Positions 1 through 7,766 of a stretch of 64,000 nucleotides of DNA are shown in pieces. Each line of letters starts with the position of its first letter. Positions within the stretch are counted from its first letter, which is position 1. Source of the DNA: Anaerolineae bacterium (GTDB taxonomy: Bacteria; Chloroflexota; Anaerolineae; Aggregatilineales; Phototrophicaceae); contig JAIOHM010000140.1 of NCBI GenBank assembly GCA_019912965.1, forward strand, positions 1 through 64,000, given 5' to 3'. Both the position numbers and the translations under genes were made by a program. The notes below the pieces were generated by a model. It was not told where the DNA came from and ran no database searches. It saw only the letters and a program-made list of their open reading frames with translations.

Positions 1-1265
1 GTCCAGGCGCGGGCAAAGTTGAAACCTGCTGCTTCCTGGGTGATATAAACGCCGAGCGTCGCACGCGGCCCACCGAAGAAGCCACCGAAATTGTGGTGAT
101 GGAAGTGACCGAAGAGGCCACCGAAGTTGCGATGGTCGAGCCGACCGAAGAAGCCACAGTGGAAGCCACAGTTGAGCCGACCCCGGAACCGACCGAAGAA
201 GCAACGGTTGAAGCCACCGAAGAAGTTGCCGCCGAATTGATCCCGGTTAAGCTGCAACTCCAGTGGGTTGTGCAGTCACAGTTCGCGGGTTACTTCGCCG
301 CCAAGGCGCTGGGCTACTACGAAGCTGAAGGCCTCGACCTGACCATCCTCGAAGGCGCAGTGGACATTGTGCCGCAGCAGGTGGTCGCCTCCGGTGGTGC
401 TGAATTTGGTATCGCTTGGGTGCCGAAGGTGCTGGAATCGCGTGCCGCTGGTGCGGATCTGGTCAACATTGCGCAGGTATTCCAACGCAGTGGTACGCTC
501 GAAGTTTCCTTCAAGTCGGCTGGCATCGAAAGCGTGGAAGACCTGCGTGGGATGCGCGTCGGTACCTGGGGCTTTGGCAATGAACACGAAGTCTTTGCAG
601 CCCTGCGTGCAGCAGGCATCGACCCCAATAACCCGGATGATGTCACCCTCGTGCAGCAGAACTTTGACATGCTGGCGTTGCTGAACGGCGAAATCGACGC
701 CGCCGAAGCCATGACCTACAACGAATATGCTCAGGTCTTGGAAGCCATCAACCCGGATACCGGTGAGCTGTACACCGCAGACGACCTGAACGTCATCGAC
801 TTCAACGAAGTCGGCACAGCCATGCTGCAAGATCACATCTTCTCCACCGAAACCTGGCTGGCTGGCGAAACCAATGGTGTCGCCAACACCGAAATCGCCA
901 TCAAGTTGATCCGCGCCTCCCTCAAGGGCTGGATTTACTGCCGCGACAACTTCGATGAATGCGTCCAGATCGTGCTGGATAACGGCCCGACGCTGGGTGA
1001 AAGCCATATGCAGTGGCAGTTGAACGAAATCAACAAGCTGATTTGGCCGTCGCCCGCTGGTATCGGTGTTCTGGATCAGGCGCTGTGGGATCAGACCGTC
1101 ACCGTCGCGGTGGATAGCAGCATCATCGCTGAACCGCCGACCGAAGGTGCGTTCCGTACCGATCTGGCACAGGCCGCCGTTGACAGCCTGACCGAAGAAG
1201 GTGTGGATGTGACTGGCGAAAGCTGGGAAGCCATTACCGTTGAACTGAAAGAAGGCGGGCAGTAA
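1..1265 (+). CDS. NMT1/THI5-like ABC transporter substrate-binding protein, 5' partial
   Basis: The reading frame is open to the window edge (first full codon at base 3), so the true start and any signal peptide lie upstream; the GTG at 93 is only an internal codon. Roughly the first 80 visible residues are low-complexity acidic linker of Thr-Glu-Glu-Ala and Glu-Pro-Thr repeats, a style common in Anaerolineae binding lipoproteins. A periplasmic-binding fold follows, opening with KLQLQWVVQSQFAGYFAAKA and GYYEAEGLDLTI, which match the SsuA/THI5 family of solute receptors for thiamine-precursor pyrimidines, sulfonates or similar compounds. The protein would sit outside the membrane and feed a permease and ATPase that are not in this window. 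The substrate cannot be read from sequence. Terminator-like hairpins follow the stop. Confidence 0.85.
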   Translation, partial: PGAGKVETCCFLGDINAERRTRPTEEATEIVVMEVTEEATEVAMVEPTEEATVEATVEPTPEPTEEATVEATEEVAAELIPVKLQLQWVVQSQFAGYFAAKALGYYEAEGLDLTILEGAVDIVPQQVVASGGAEFGIAWVPKVLESRAAGADLVNIAQVFQRSGTLEVSFKSAGIESVEDLRGMRVGTWGFGNEHEVFAALRAAGIDPNNPDDVTLVQQNFDMLALLNGEIDAAEAMTYNEYAQVLEAINPDTGELYTADDLNVIDFNEVGTAMLQDHIFSTETWLAGETNGVANTEIAIKLIRASLKGWIYCRDNFDECVQIVLDNGPTLGESHMQWQLNEINKLIWPSPAGIGVLDQALWDQTVTVAVDSSIIAEPPTEGAFRTDLAQAAVDSLTEEGVDVTGESWEAITVELKEGGQ

Positions 1266-1278
1266 AAAGCCTGCGTAG

Positions 1279-1302
1279 GGGCGCAGCATGTTGCGCCCTT
1301 TT
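1279..1302 (+). terminator. Rho-independent terminator after the binding-protein gene
   Basis: GGGCGCA (1279-1285) pairs perfectly with TGCGCCC (1292-1298) and is followed by TTTT. The hairpin also belongs to a family of similar GC-rich palindromes in spacers of this window. Confidence 0.65.
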
Positions 1303-1317
1303 ATAGTTCAAAATCAG

Positions 1318-1344
1318 ACACCCCGATCATCCCGACCGGGGTGT
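1318..1344 (+). terminator. Second hairpin, back-up terminator
   Basis: ACACCCCG (1318-1325) pairs with CGGGGTGT (1337-1344), with TTTGTATTT partly overlapping and following. It lies just after the first terminator and probably completes termination. Confidence 0.5.
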
Positions 1345-1396
1345 TTGTATTTCAGCCCATGAATACCATTCAATCCACTATCCTCTTGCAATCCAA

Positions 1397-1439
1397 TTGA
1401 TACTGTGTATCATTCAATATAGTTGATACGATGTATCAA
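1397..1439 (+). promoter_or_regulatory. Promoter with two operator-like palindromes
   Basis: Two near-identical palindromes of the form TTGATAC-N3-GTATCAA lie at 1397-1413 (last base mismatched) and 1423-1439 (perfect), 26 bp centre to centre. The first contains a -35-like TTGATA (1397-1402). A -10-like TATAGT lies at 1418-1423, giving a short 15 bp spacer, and the second palindrome covers the expected start of transcription. This is the geometry of a repressor site controlling the flavoprotein gene at 1478. The repressor is not identifiable here. Confidence 0.55.
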
Positions 1440-1477
1440 TTACACCAACAATCACACTGTAACAAAGAGGAATTGTC

Positions 1478-2374
1478 ATGCTGGATGCGATCATCATTGG
1501 AGGGGGCGCTGCTGGCTTAACGGCAGCGCTGTATTTAGGGCGTTTTCGCCGTCGGGTTGTGCTTTTGGACACAGGCAAGCAGGCCAATCGGGTGTCTCAT
1601 GCGGCGCATGGTTTCTTTACGCGGGACGGGACGCCGCCGTCCGAACTCATCAGAATTGGGCAAGAACAGCTTCGGCTCTATGAAACCGTCGAGATTCAAC
1701 ACCGTGCGGTGACAGACATTACACCAGTCGATAGCCATTTCAGCATTACGCTGGACGATAGCAGTGTCCTGACGGCGCGCAAAGTGCTGCTGGCGACCGG
1801 ACTCAAAGATACGCTGCCGCCTGTACAAGGGATTGAGCAGTTTTGGGGAACCAGCGTCTTTCACTGCCCCTATTGTGACGGTTGGGAAATGCGCGACCAG
1901 CCGCTTGCCATCCTGAACGACGGTGCGCCTGCGGTGCATATCGCCAAACTGCTGCGGGTGCTGACCACCGACCTGACGATCTGCACAAACGGCGGCGATC
2001 TCCTAACTGAAGCCGAACGGACTGCACTGCAAACGTGGGGTATTCAAATCATCGACACGCCCATCCAGCAAATTGAGGGGCATGATGGGCAGCTTGAGAG
2101 GATTGTCTTTACGGATGGTCAAAAGCTGGCGCGCAAAGCGATTTTTGTTCACTTGAACTCGGCACAGCACGCCCCATTTGCCGCCCAGCTTGGCTGTCAG
2201 ATGAATGCGAACAATTTGGTACAGGTGGATGAATTCGGACATACCAGCGTTCCCGGCGTATATGCCGCTGGCGACATCGCCAACCGCTTCCGACAGGTCA
2301 TAATGGCCGCGACGCAGGGTGCATCTGCGGCAGTCGGCATCAACATGGATCTCATTGCCGAGGATTTCGCCTAA
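1478..2374 (+). CDS. Thioredoxin-reductase-like NAD(P)/FAD-dependent oxidoreductase
   Basis: The 298-residue protein has an N-terminal FAD-binding Rossmann motif IIIGGGAAGLTAA (residues 5-17), a central redox-active CPYC (Cys130, Cys133) and a C-terminal FAD-contact motif GVYAAGDIANR. This is the layout of low-molecular-weight thioredoxin reductases. The NAD(P)-binding glycine motif between them is weak (NDGAPAVHIAKLL), so electron donor and partner are uncertain, and a stand-alone disulfide reductase is as likely as a true TrxB. The start is the ATG 8 bases after AGAGGAAT. The gene sits alone behind a promoter with paired palindromes, suggesting single-gene regulation by a repressor, perhaps in response to oxidants. 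Confidence 0.88.
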   Translation: MLDAIIIGGGAAGLTAALYLGRFRRRVVLLDTGKQANRVSHAAHGFFTRDGTPPSELIRIGQEQLRLYETVEIQHRAVTDITPVDSHFSITLDDSSVLTARKVLLATGLKDTLPPVQGIEQFWGTSVFHCPYCDGWEMRDQPLAILNDGAPAVHIAKLLRVLTTDLTICTNGGDLLTEAERTALQTWGIQIIDTPIQQIEGHDGQLERIVFTDGQKLARKAIFVHLNSAQHAPFAAQLGCQMNANNLVQVDEFGHTSVPGVYAAGDIANRFRQVIMAATQGASAAVGINMDLIAEDFA

Positions 2375-2393
2375 TTACCCCTCTACAGCCGCA

Positions 2394-2413
2394 CCCCGAT
2401 CAAAAGGTCGGGG
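2394..2413 (+). terminator. Weak hairpin after flavoprotein gene
   Basis: CCCCGA (2394-2399) pairs with TCGGGG (2408-2413), but there is no T tract behind it, so termination is doubtful. Confidence 0.3.
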
Positions 2414-2430
2414 ATTCACAAAAGACCAAA

Positions 2431-2459
2431 TTGCCGGATTAACTGGATACGCTTATAAT
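2431..2459 (+). promoter_or_regulatory. Sigma-70-type promoter in a 388 bp spacer
   Basis: TTGCCG (2431-2436), a 17 bp spacer and a perfect TATAAT (2454-2459) form the promoter. It lies about 300 bp before the DinB gene and reads first into a leader with a four-codon ORF and a hairpin. Confidence 0.55.
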
Positions 2460-2465
2460 CCGTGC

Positions 2466-2626
2466 TAATTTCCACGACTGGAGTGATTTTCATGCCTACG
2501 TTCTAGTATCTCCGATGGATGCGCACAGGCACAGCGTAAGCTGAAACCTGTCCATCTGGTTGGTTTTTCAGGCTCATCATGGGCATAAGGGAAGCACCAC
2601 CCGATATTGTGTCGGGGTGGTCTTTT
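2466..2626 (+). ncRNA. Candidate small RNA or leader with terminator hairpin
   Basis: From the promoter at 2431-2459 a transcript of about 160 nt would run to a hairpin, ACCACCCGA (2596-2604) against TCGGGGTGGT (2612-2621, one bulged base), followed by CTTTT. Inside is a possible four-codon leader ORF (ATG at 2492, TAG ending 2506) after GGAG. I recognise no known RNA family. It could be a small RNA, an attenuated leader of the DinB gene, or coincidence. The remaining spacer to 2762 shows nothing else. Confidence 0.25.
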
Positions 2627-2762
2627 GGTGTTTTGTGCCTACAGACCAGTTATGCCATGTTGAGCAGATTCCCTCATCCAAAACCATCTTTATCGTATTT
2701 GCATCGTACTTGCCGATGACCATCGGCGGGCGCTGCAACGATTAATCAAGCGGAGATACGAC

Positions 2763-3302
2763 ATGAAAATCGACGAAATCAAGCTGATGTATGAATACAA
2801 TGACTGGGCGGATGAACGCATCTTAGCGTGCTGCGCCAAGGTAAGCCCGGAGCAGTACGCCGTCCCAACGTCCATTGGGACGGGGCACGCAGGGCTGCAC
2901 AAAACGATGGTGCATCTGCTGGACAGCATCTGGCAAACGCGGATCACCCTTCAAGGATATTACAAGTACCCTCTGGCAGACCAAGCCGCCTATGATGCGA
3001 CCGAGATTCACGATGACACCATTACGACATTCGCCGAACTGCGGGAACGTTGGACGATAGAAAAACGCGAGATGCGGGCTTATATCGACACGTTGACCGA
3101 GGAAACGCTGAATGGAATGCTCCATTATGTTATCCCCGGTATCGTGCGCGAGTATGATGTGTGGCAATTCCTGCTGTCTGACATCCTCCATGCCCAGCAG
3201 CACCGGAGCGAGGCGGCCTCGCTGCTGACCTTTTATGGGCAGTCACCGGGGGACATCGACTTCCCTATCTTCCTGAGTGAACGCAATTCAGGAAAATCCT
3301 AA
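2763..3302 (+). CDS. DinB-fold (DfrA/YfiT-type superfamily) protein
   Basis: The 179-residue protein opens with MKIDEIKLMYEYNDWADERI, typical of DinB four-helix bundles. The metal-binding histidines expected for the fold are visible in GLHKTMVHLLDSIW (residues about 42-55) and near the C-terminus in HAQQHRSEAA. Family members bind one divalent metal and include bacillithiol- and mycothiol-dependent transferases and damage-inducible proteins of unknown role; the substrate cannot be assigned. The start ATG follows GGAGATACGAC. It is monocistronic, ending at a clear terminator. A second, more divergent DinB protein is encoded at 34137-34616. Confidence 0.85.
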   Translation: MKIDEIKLMYEYNDWADERILACCAKVSPEQYAVPTSIGTGHAGLHKTMVHLLDSIWQTRITLQGYYKYPLADQAAYDATEIHDDTITTFAELRERWTIEKREMRAYIDTLTEETLNGMLHYVIPGIVREYDVWQFLLSDILHAQQHRSEAASLLTFYGQSPGDIDFPIFLSERNSGKS

Positions 3303-3309
3303 GTACAAT

Positions 3310-3346
3310 CAACCGCCCGCCAGACTTGGTGAGCGGTTGTTTATTT
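3310..3346 (+). terminator. Rho-independent terminator after DinB gene
   Basis: CAACCGC (3310-3316) pairs perfectly with GCGGTTG (3333-3339), followed by TTTATTT. Confidence 0.7.
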
Positions 3347-3491
3347 CCCTATCCGCATGGTCGCTATTGATGTTTTTGGTCTTTACGCCTCATCGTCCTC
3401 GCTCTGCTGCCTGCATAACACGAGCAAAGGGCGTTTATTTTGCCGTGCATCGTGCTAGAATGATCGCTTGCAAACAGGAGTAGATCACACG

Positions 3492-4451
3492 ATGCGTATT
3501 CTCATCACCGGCTCAAGCGGGCAAATTGGCACTAACCTCGCCCTCTACTTGCAAGATCAAGGGCATTATGTCTATGGCATCGACGTGCGTACCAACCGCT
3601 GGACGGAACGCATCCCAACGCTGTTGCAGGATTTAAGCGTCTCCTACACCAACCACAAGGGCGGCATCGGCTACGTCGAATATCCTCAAAATCTTGATCT
3701 GGTGGTGCATTTCGCCGCCCATGCCAAAGTCCACGAACTCGTCGAACGCCCCGAACGCGCCTTAGCCAATATCAACGTGACCTTTAATGTGCTGGAATTC
3801 TGCCGCCAGCAAAAACTGCCGATTGTCTTCAGCAGTTCGCGTGAGGTCTACGGCGACATCCACCGCTACATCACCGACGAAACCCACGCCGATTTCTCCT
3901 TCACCGAAAGTCCCTACTCCGCCAGCAAAATCGCGGGCGAAGCGCTGATTTATTCCTACGCCCAATGCTACGGCCTACGCTATTTGGTGTTCCGCTTCAG
4001 CAACGTTTATGGCCGCTATGATAACGATCTAGAACGCATGGAACGGGTCATCCCCCTGTTCATCCGCAAGATTAAAAATGGCGAACCCATCACCGTCTAC
4101 GGCGAAACCAAAACGCTGGATTTCACCTATGTCGATGACTGCATCGCCGGAGTCGCCGCTGGGATTGACCGCCTCATCGCCGGGACAGTCTATAACGAAA
4201 CCATCAATCTGGCTTATGGACAAGGCAACACGTTAGTGGCGATGGCCGGATTTATTGGCGAGGCGCTTGGTGTTCAGCCGGATATGCGGATTGAACCCGC
4301 CCGCGTCGGTGAAGTCACCCATTATGTCGCGGACATCACCAAAGCGCAGGAGTTACTCGGCTACAATCCCACTACTCCGCTGCGTGAAGGCATCCAGAAA
4401 GGTGTCGAGTGGTCGCTCGACTGGTGGGCGAAGAAAGGGACAACAGGCTAG
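3492..4451 (+). CDS. NAD-dependent epimerase/dehydratase (extended SDR)
   Basis: The protein opens with MRILITGSSGQIGTNLALYL, an NAD-binding TGxxGxxG motif. It carries the catalytic segment SSSREVYGD and the active-site pair in SPYSASKIAGE (YxxxK), then FRFSNVYG, all diagnostic of GalE/RmlB-type sugar-nucleotide epimerases and dehydratases. The length of 319 residues is normal for the family. The likely substrate is a nucleotide sugar, but the exact sugar is not predictable. I chose the ATG at 3492 because CAGGAG ends 11 bases before it; an upstream in-frame start at 3468 would lie before that site. It heads a tight unit with the next two genes (gaps of 9 and 11 bp). Confidence 0.88.
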   Translation: MRILITGSSGQIGTNLALYLQDQGHYVYGIDVRTNRWTERIPTLLQDLSVSYTNHKGGIGYVEYPQNLDLVVHFAAHAKVHELVERPERALANINVTFNVLEFCRQQKLPIVFSSSREVYGDIHRYITDETHADFSFTESPYSASKIAGEALIYSYAQCYGLRYLVFRFSNVYGRYDNDLERMERVIPLFIRKIKNGEPITVYGETKTLDFTYVDDCIAGVAAGIDRLIAGTVYNETINLAYGQGNTLVAMAGFIGEALGVQPDMRIEPARVGEVTHYVADITKAQELLGYNPTTPLREGIQKGVEWSLDWWAKKGTTG

Positions 4452-4460
4452 AAATTGACA

Positions 4461-4811
4461 ATGGCAGATGCAGACTCGTGTCCCTGTTTGGAAGAGTCGC
4501 AGCAGCATACCCATTATCAGCATATCCGCAGCCTCGGCGTTGACGAAACCAACGGGCGTTTTGGCGATGTTGAACTCTGGCAGTGCAAAAGCTGTGGGCG
4601 GTATTGGCTGCGCTACCTCGTTGAATATGAACATTTGACTGCATCAGGTCGCTATTTTATGGGACTCATCACGCTCGAAGGGGTGGATAATCTGCCGCCT
4701 GAAAAAACCATCCCCTATCTCGAAAGCCTCGATTGGCATTTCTACGGTGGCTCATATTTCGACGGCAAAAAGGGCAAATCGTTCAGCCATCACATCCCTG
4801 TGGACAGCTAA
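4461..4811 (+). CDS. Small hypothetical protein with a CxxC knuckle
   Basis: The roughly 116-residue protein is of unrecognised family. It has a Cys-Pro-Cys near the N-terminus and a CKSC knuckle after an aromatic WQ (about residue 44), followed by GRYWLRYLVEYEH, so half of a zinc ribbon or a metal site is possible. There is no signal peptide or membrane segment. It begins 9 bp after the epimerase stop, with a poor ribosome-binding site (AGG about 12 bases upstream), so expression may depend on coupling. An in-frame TTG two codons upstream is an alternative start. The function is unknown. Confidence 0.65.
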   Translation: MADADSCPCLEESQQHTHYQHIRSLGVDETNGRFGDVELWQCKSCGRYWLRYLVEYEHLTASGRYFMGLITLEGVDNLPPEKTIPYLESLDWHFYGGSYFDGKKGKSFSHHIPVDS

Positions 4812-4822
4812 AGGACACTTTT

Positions 4823-5569
4823 ATGTTAAAAATCTGCTTATTCACCGCCCTATTCTTTGCCACATTCACCCCGCTTGCCGCCCAGGATGCTCCTGAACTC
4901 CCCACACCGCAGCGCGTCGAACTCACGGCTGTGGATGGCATCACAATGGTGAGCGATTTTTACCCCGTGCCGGATGCTGAAGGCGAACTGCCCACCGTCA
5001 TCCTTCTGCACGGCATCGCAGGCAATCGCAATGACTGGAATAATCTCACCCCTTCAATGCTGGAAAATGGCTTCAATGTGTTGGCTGTTGACCAGCGTGC
5101 GCACGGCGAATCTGGCGGTGATCGGGATTTAGTCGCCGCGATTGGCGATGTGCAAATCTGGCTGGATTGGCTGCGCGAACAGCCCTCGGTTGAAGATAAC
5201 AGCATTTCCATTATCGGTTCGAGTTGGGGCACGGTTCCGGCTTTAGCGGGCTGTGCTGCCGACCCCGCCTGCCTGACCGCCATCGCCATCTCACCCGGCG
5301 ATTTTCCACTGTTGGATGAAGCCATGTTCGACTCGATCAGTGACCGTTCGGTGCTGTTCATCGTCGGGCGCAACGACAATGTATTGTATGACACCAAAAA
5401 GCTGTTTGAACGCACATCTGGTGAAGCGGCCATGTACATCTACAACACCGGACTGCACGGCAGCGCTTTTTTCGCATCCCGCAGCAGCTACCGAACCAGC
5501 ACCCTTGAGTTGGTCGTCAACTGGCTCAACGACCATCTGGAAAGGCCAGAGTCTACCCCTACAAATTAG
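4823..5569 (+). CDS. Secreted alpha/beta hydrolase
   Basis: The 248-residue protein starts with a signal peptide (MLKICLFTALFFATFTPLAA, cleavage near AAQ-DA), so it is exported. The alpha/beta-hydrolase hallmarks are in order: oxyanion region LLHGIAGNRNDW, nucleophile elbow GSSWG (GxSxG), a candidate acid in VGRNDNVLYD and a candidate histidine in TGLHGSAFF. Such enzymes hydrolyse esters or amides; the substrate is unknown. The start at 4823 follows AAGGACACTTTT and leaves 11 bp after the previous gene. A longer in-frame start at 4733 is rejected because it would bury the signal peptide. Confidence 0.85.
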   Translation: MLKICLFTALFFATFTPLAAQDAPELPTPQRVELTAVDGITMVSDFYPVPDAEGELPTVILLHGIAGNRNDWNNLTPSMLENGFNVLAVDQRAHGESGGDRDLVAAIGDVQIWLDWLREQPSVEDNSISIIGSSWGTVPALAGCAADPACLTAIAISPGDFPLLDEAMFDSISDRSVLFIVGRNDNVLYDTKKLFERTSGEAAMYIYNTGLHGSAFFASRSSYRTSTLELVVNWLNDHLERPESTPTN

Positions 5570-5858
5570 GGCTTCCGCTTCAAAAACATATGTTCTAAGA
5601 TGGGTGTTTAGACCACCCCTCTACATACCCTGCGTGTTCTGTGGTCTGGTTTCCTCTCTGCGTTCCTCTGATGGCTATTTTGCAATTGCAGCGGATTTTC
5701 CCCCTGTTTCCGCCCGCAATTGCACAAATTGCACAGCGGCAAAATCACCCGTGTTCCCGCTGCGCGCAGCAGCACTTCCCTCCCTTCCCGCCGTTCGCAA
5801 ATGTCATTGCAGCAGAACGAGCTAAAGCACCCGCCCGCAATTGCAGCAGATTTTGTGC
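5570..5858. repeat. Repeat-bearing spacer with GCAATTGCA palindromes
   Basis: About 290 bp lack a credible gene. The palindrome GCAATTGCA occurs three times (near 5682, 5716 and 5836), the later two preceded by CCGCCC, alongside several ATTGCA and CGCAAA words. Short open frames here have no ribosome-binding sites and simply reflect the repeats. Confidence 0.5.
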
Positions 5859-5893
5859 AAAAAAACAGGGATGAAGTTTTAGCTCCATCCCTG
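5859..5893 (-). terminator. Rho-independent terminator of the minus-strand repeat-protein gene
   Basis: Reading the minus strand, CAGGGATG (5893-5886) pairs with CATCCCTG (5873-5866) and is followed by seven T residues (plus-strand A run 5859-5865). It is a textbook terminator 27 bp after the stop of the gene ending at 5920. Confidence 0.85.
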
Positions 5894-5919
5894 CTCCATC
5901 CAAAATCACTTATTGCTGA

Positions 5920-7641
5920 CTAGCGGATCGTTGGGTCGCTGATCCACACATCCGGCGAGAAGCGTGTCGCCCCTTCCACCAGCAGGTTCGAGGTGTAGCC
6001 GTAACCGAACTCGTATACATTCAACCCGTTAAACTGCGAGATGACCTGCTTTTCTGCACCCACCCCATTATCGAAGATCGAAAGTACCGGTTCGCAGTCC
6101 GTCTGCGTCGTATCCGAGCAGATTTCCAGCGTCACCTGCGCGGTGCGGGTGCTGGCATTATCCAGCAGATAGGTCACACGAATGTTGTTCCACGAAACCT
6201 GTGTTTTCACTGTCTGCACCTGATTGATGTCCGGTGCGGCAGGCGGCGTTCCAGCGTTCAGCAAAGCCTGAATGGCGCCCCCACCCGTCGGGGTCGGCGT
6301 CGGGCCGGGGCCGTTGCACCAGCCAGCATCGCAGAATGTCAGCGGTTTAACCCCCTCAGTGGTCGGTAAACGGTCATAAATCGCCTGCTCCAGACTCGTC
6401 CAGCGGCGGTCGATATACACCGCGAAATCATCACCGCTGACGAACATCATGGTCGACTCGCCAAAATTCCGATACCACGCCTTGAACTTCGTCCCGGCAG
6501 GCATCACACCCATGTATTGGGTCGCCGCCGAGTCCAGATAGGTGAAAGCAATCTGAGACTCGCCCACAAACTGGCTATCTTCTTCCCCACCCCCGGCATC
6601 CGTATCGGGTGCGGGCGGATTTTCAACGATGTTATTGACCGCAACGGTCAACAGCGGGCAAAAACTGCCATCGGAGGGCAGCCCAACGGTCGTGAAGCCG
6701 TAAGCCTGCGTTGCCAGCGTCACCAGATTTTGCACCGCCGGATCGCAGTATTCCACTGGATTCACGCCCTGCCAGCCGCGTGGACGTGGCGCACGCCCCA
6801 GCGCATTCGCCAGCAGTTCGAGGTTAAACCGCAGGTAGCGATAAGCAAAAATGGGTGAACCCGGCAGCGTATTCAGCCAGCCATCCGGGCGCACACCGTT
6901 GCCGAGCGTCGTATCCGCCAGTGTTTCCAGATCAAGATAATTATCGCTCAACAACGTCGGCGACTCTTTAACCCGGTTGCCCGTCCAACCCGGTGGACGC
7001 TGGCTCAAGCCCAGTTCTTCATCCGCCAGTCGTTCCATATCGCCCCGCAGTGCCAGAATCAGATCAGGCAGCCCAACCTCAATATCGGGGGTGCTGTACA
7101 CCTCTTGCAGCGATACCTGCTGGATTTCGTTCGCGATCACTTGGCAGTAATTCACGCTGGAATCCGGTGTCTGGAAATTGACGGTATAAGCATTCCGCAG
7201 AATCTCCACCTGATTTTGAACCGTGCGGTCGCACAGGAACAACGGCGGCCCACCGCGCCAGTCGGAAGGACGATTGCCCACCCCAAATCGCTGGTTAGCG
7301 GCTACTTCCAGATCGTGCCGGATATTTCGGGCGACGATCAGACCATTTTGGGTGACGGGCGCGCCAATCCACCCCGAAGGGCGATCTTCCCCAAAAATTT
7401 CGGTCGCCAGTTGTTCGTTATCGAACCACAAATCCGCCACGAACGTGATCGAATTGACGTTGTTGACGTTGAACGTCCAGGTTTCCGGGCGCTGCCCCTC
7501 GCCCAGCACTTCATTTGCCAGTCGTTCAAGGTCAGCCCGAACATCAAGGATAAAATTACTCAGGTTGCCAATTTGCTGGGCCGAAACGCTGCCCGTCAGC
7601 GCCAGCAGCAGGCCGCATAGGATGAGGATATACCGTCGCAT
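5920..7641 (-). CDS. Secreted protein with six copies of an LExLA-LG-RPxxW repeat
   Basis: The 573-residue exported protein (signal peptide MRRYILILCGLLLALTGSVS) is of no family I can name. It holds six copies of a roughly 26-residue motif, consensus DLExLAxxxLGxxxRPxxWxG, near residues 32-57, 69-93, 105-130, 196-221, 233-258 and 268-292. Each triplet is followed by a similar CD-VQN-AY segment (about 137-152 and 299-314), so residues 30-315 are a duplicated module of about 165 residues. The C-terminal half (from about 345) has a short Pro-Thr-Pro linker and beta-rich sequence, perhaps ligand-binding. I chose the ATG at 7641 because AAAGG precedes it and it gives a clean signal peptide. Monocistronic. 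Confidence 0.8.
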   Translation of the reverse strand: MRRYILILCGLLLALTGSVSAQQIGNLSNFILDVRADLERLANEVLGEGQRPETWTFNVNNVNSITFVADLWFDNEQLATEIFGEDRPSGWIGAPVTQNGLIVARNIRHDLEVAANQRFGVGNRPSDWRGGPPLFLCDRTVQNQVEILRNAYTVNFQTPDSSVNYCQVIANEIQQVSLQEVYSTPDIEVGLPDLILALRGDMERLADEELGLSQRPPGWTGNRVKESPTLLSDNYLDLETLADTTLGNGVRPDGWLNTLPGSPIFAYRYLRFNLELLANALGRAPRPRGWQGVNPVEYCDPAVQNLVTLATQAYGFTTVGLPSDGSFCPLLTVAVNNIVENPPAPDTDAGGGEEDSQFVGESQIAFTYLDSAATQYMGVMPAGTKFKAWYRNFGESTMMFVSGDDFAVYIDRRWTSLEQAIYDRLPTTEGVKPLTFCDAGWCNGPGPTPTPTGGGAIQALLNAGTPPAAPDINQVQTVKTQVSWNNIRVTYLLDNASTRTAQVTLEICSDTTQTDCEPVLSIFDNGVGAEKQVISQFNGLNVYEFGYGYTSNLLVEGATRFSPDVWISDPTIR

Positions 7642-7766
7642 CACACATGCCTTTAAAGTACACACCATTTACAGGCTATTATAGCCGCGAGCCGTCCAAA
7701 GGGGAAACCGCCCTCTAGTACATCTTTTGTGGCATAATTTAAGAAGATGTAACCGCGAGGTGAACG

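Noticed and set aside
276..1289. Long reverse open frame opposite the binding-protein gene
   Set aside because: It is antisense to a gene with clear family motifs, has no RBS and its translation matches no fold; codon bias of the plus gene keeps it open.
2560..2745. 61-codon frame in the spacer before the DinB gene
   Set aside because: It spans the hairpin at 2596-2626, lacks an RBS and has no protein-like character.
5316..5923. Several overlapping plus-strand frames after the secreted hydrolase
   Set aside because: They run through hydrolase codons in another frame and through repeat-rich spacer, without RBS or recognisable sequence.
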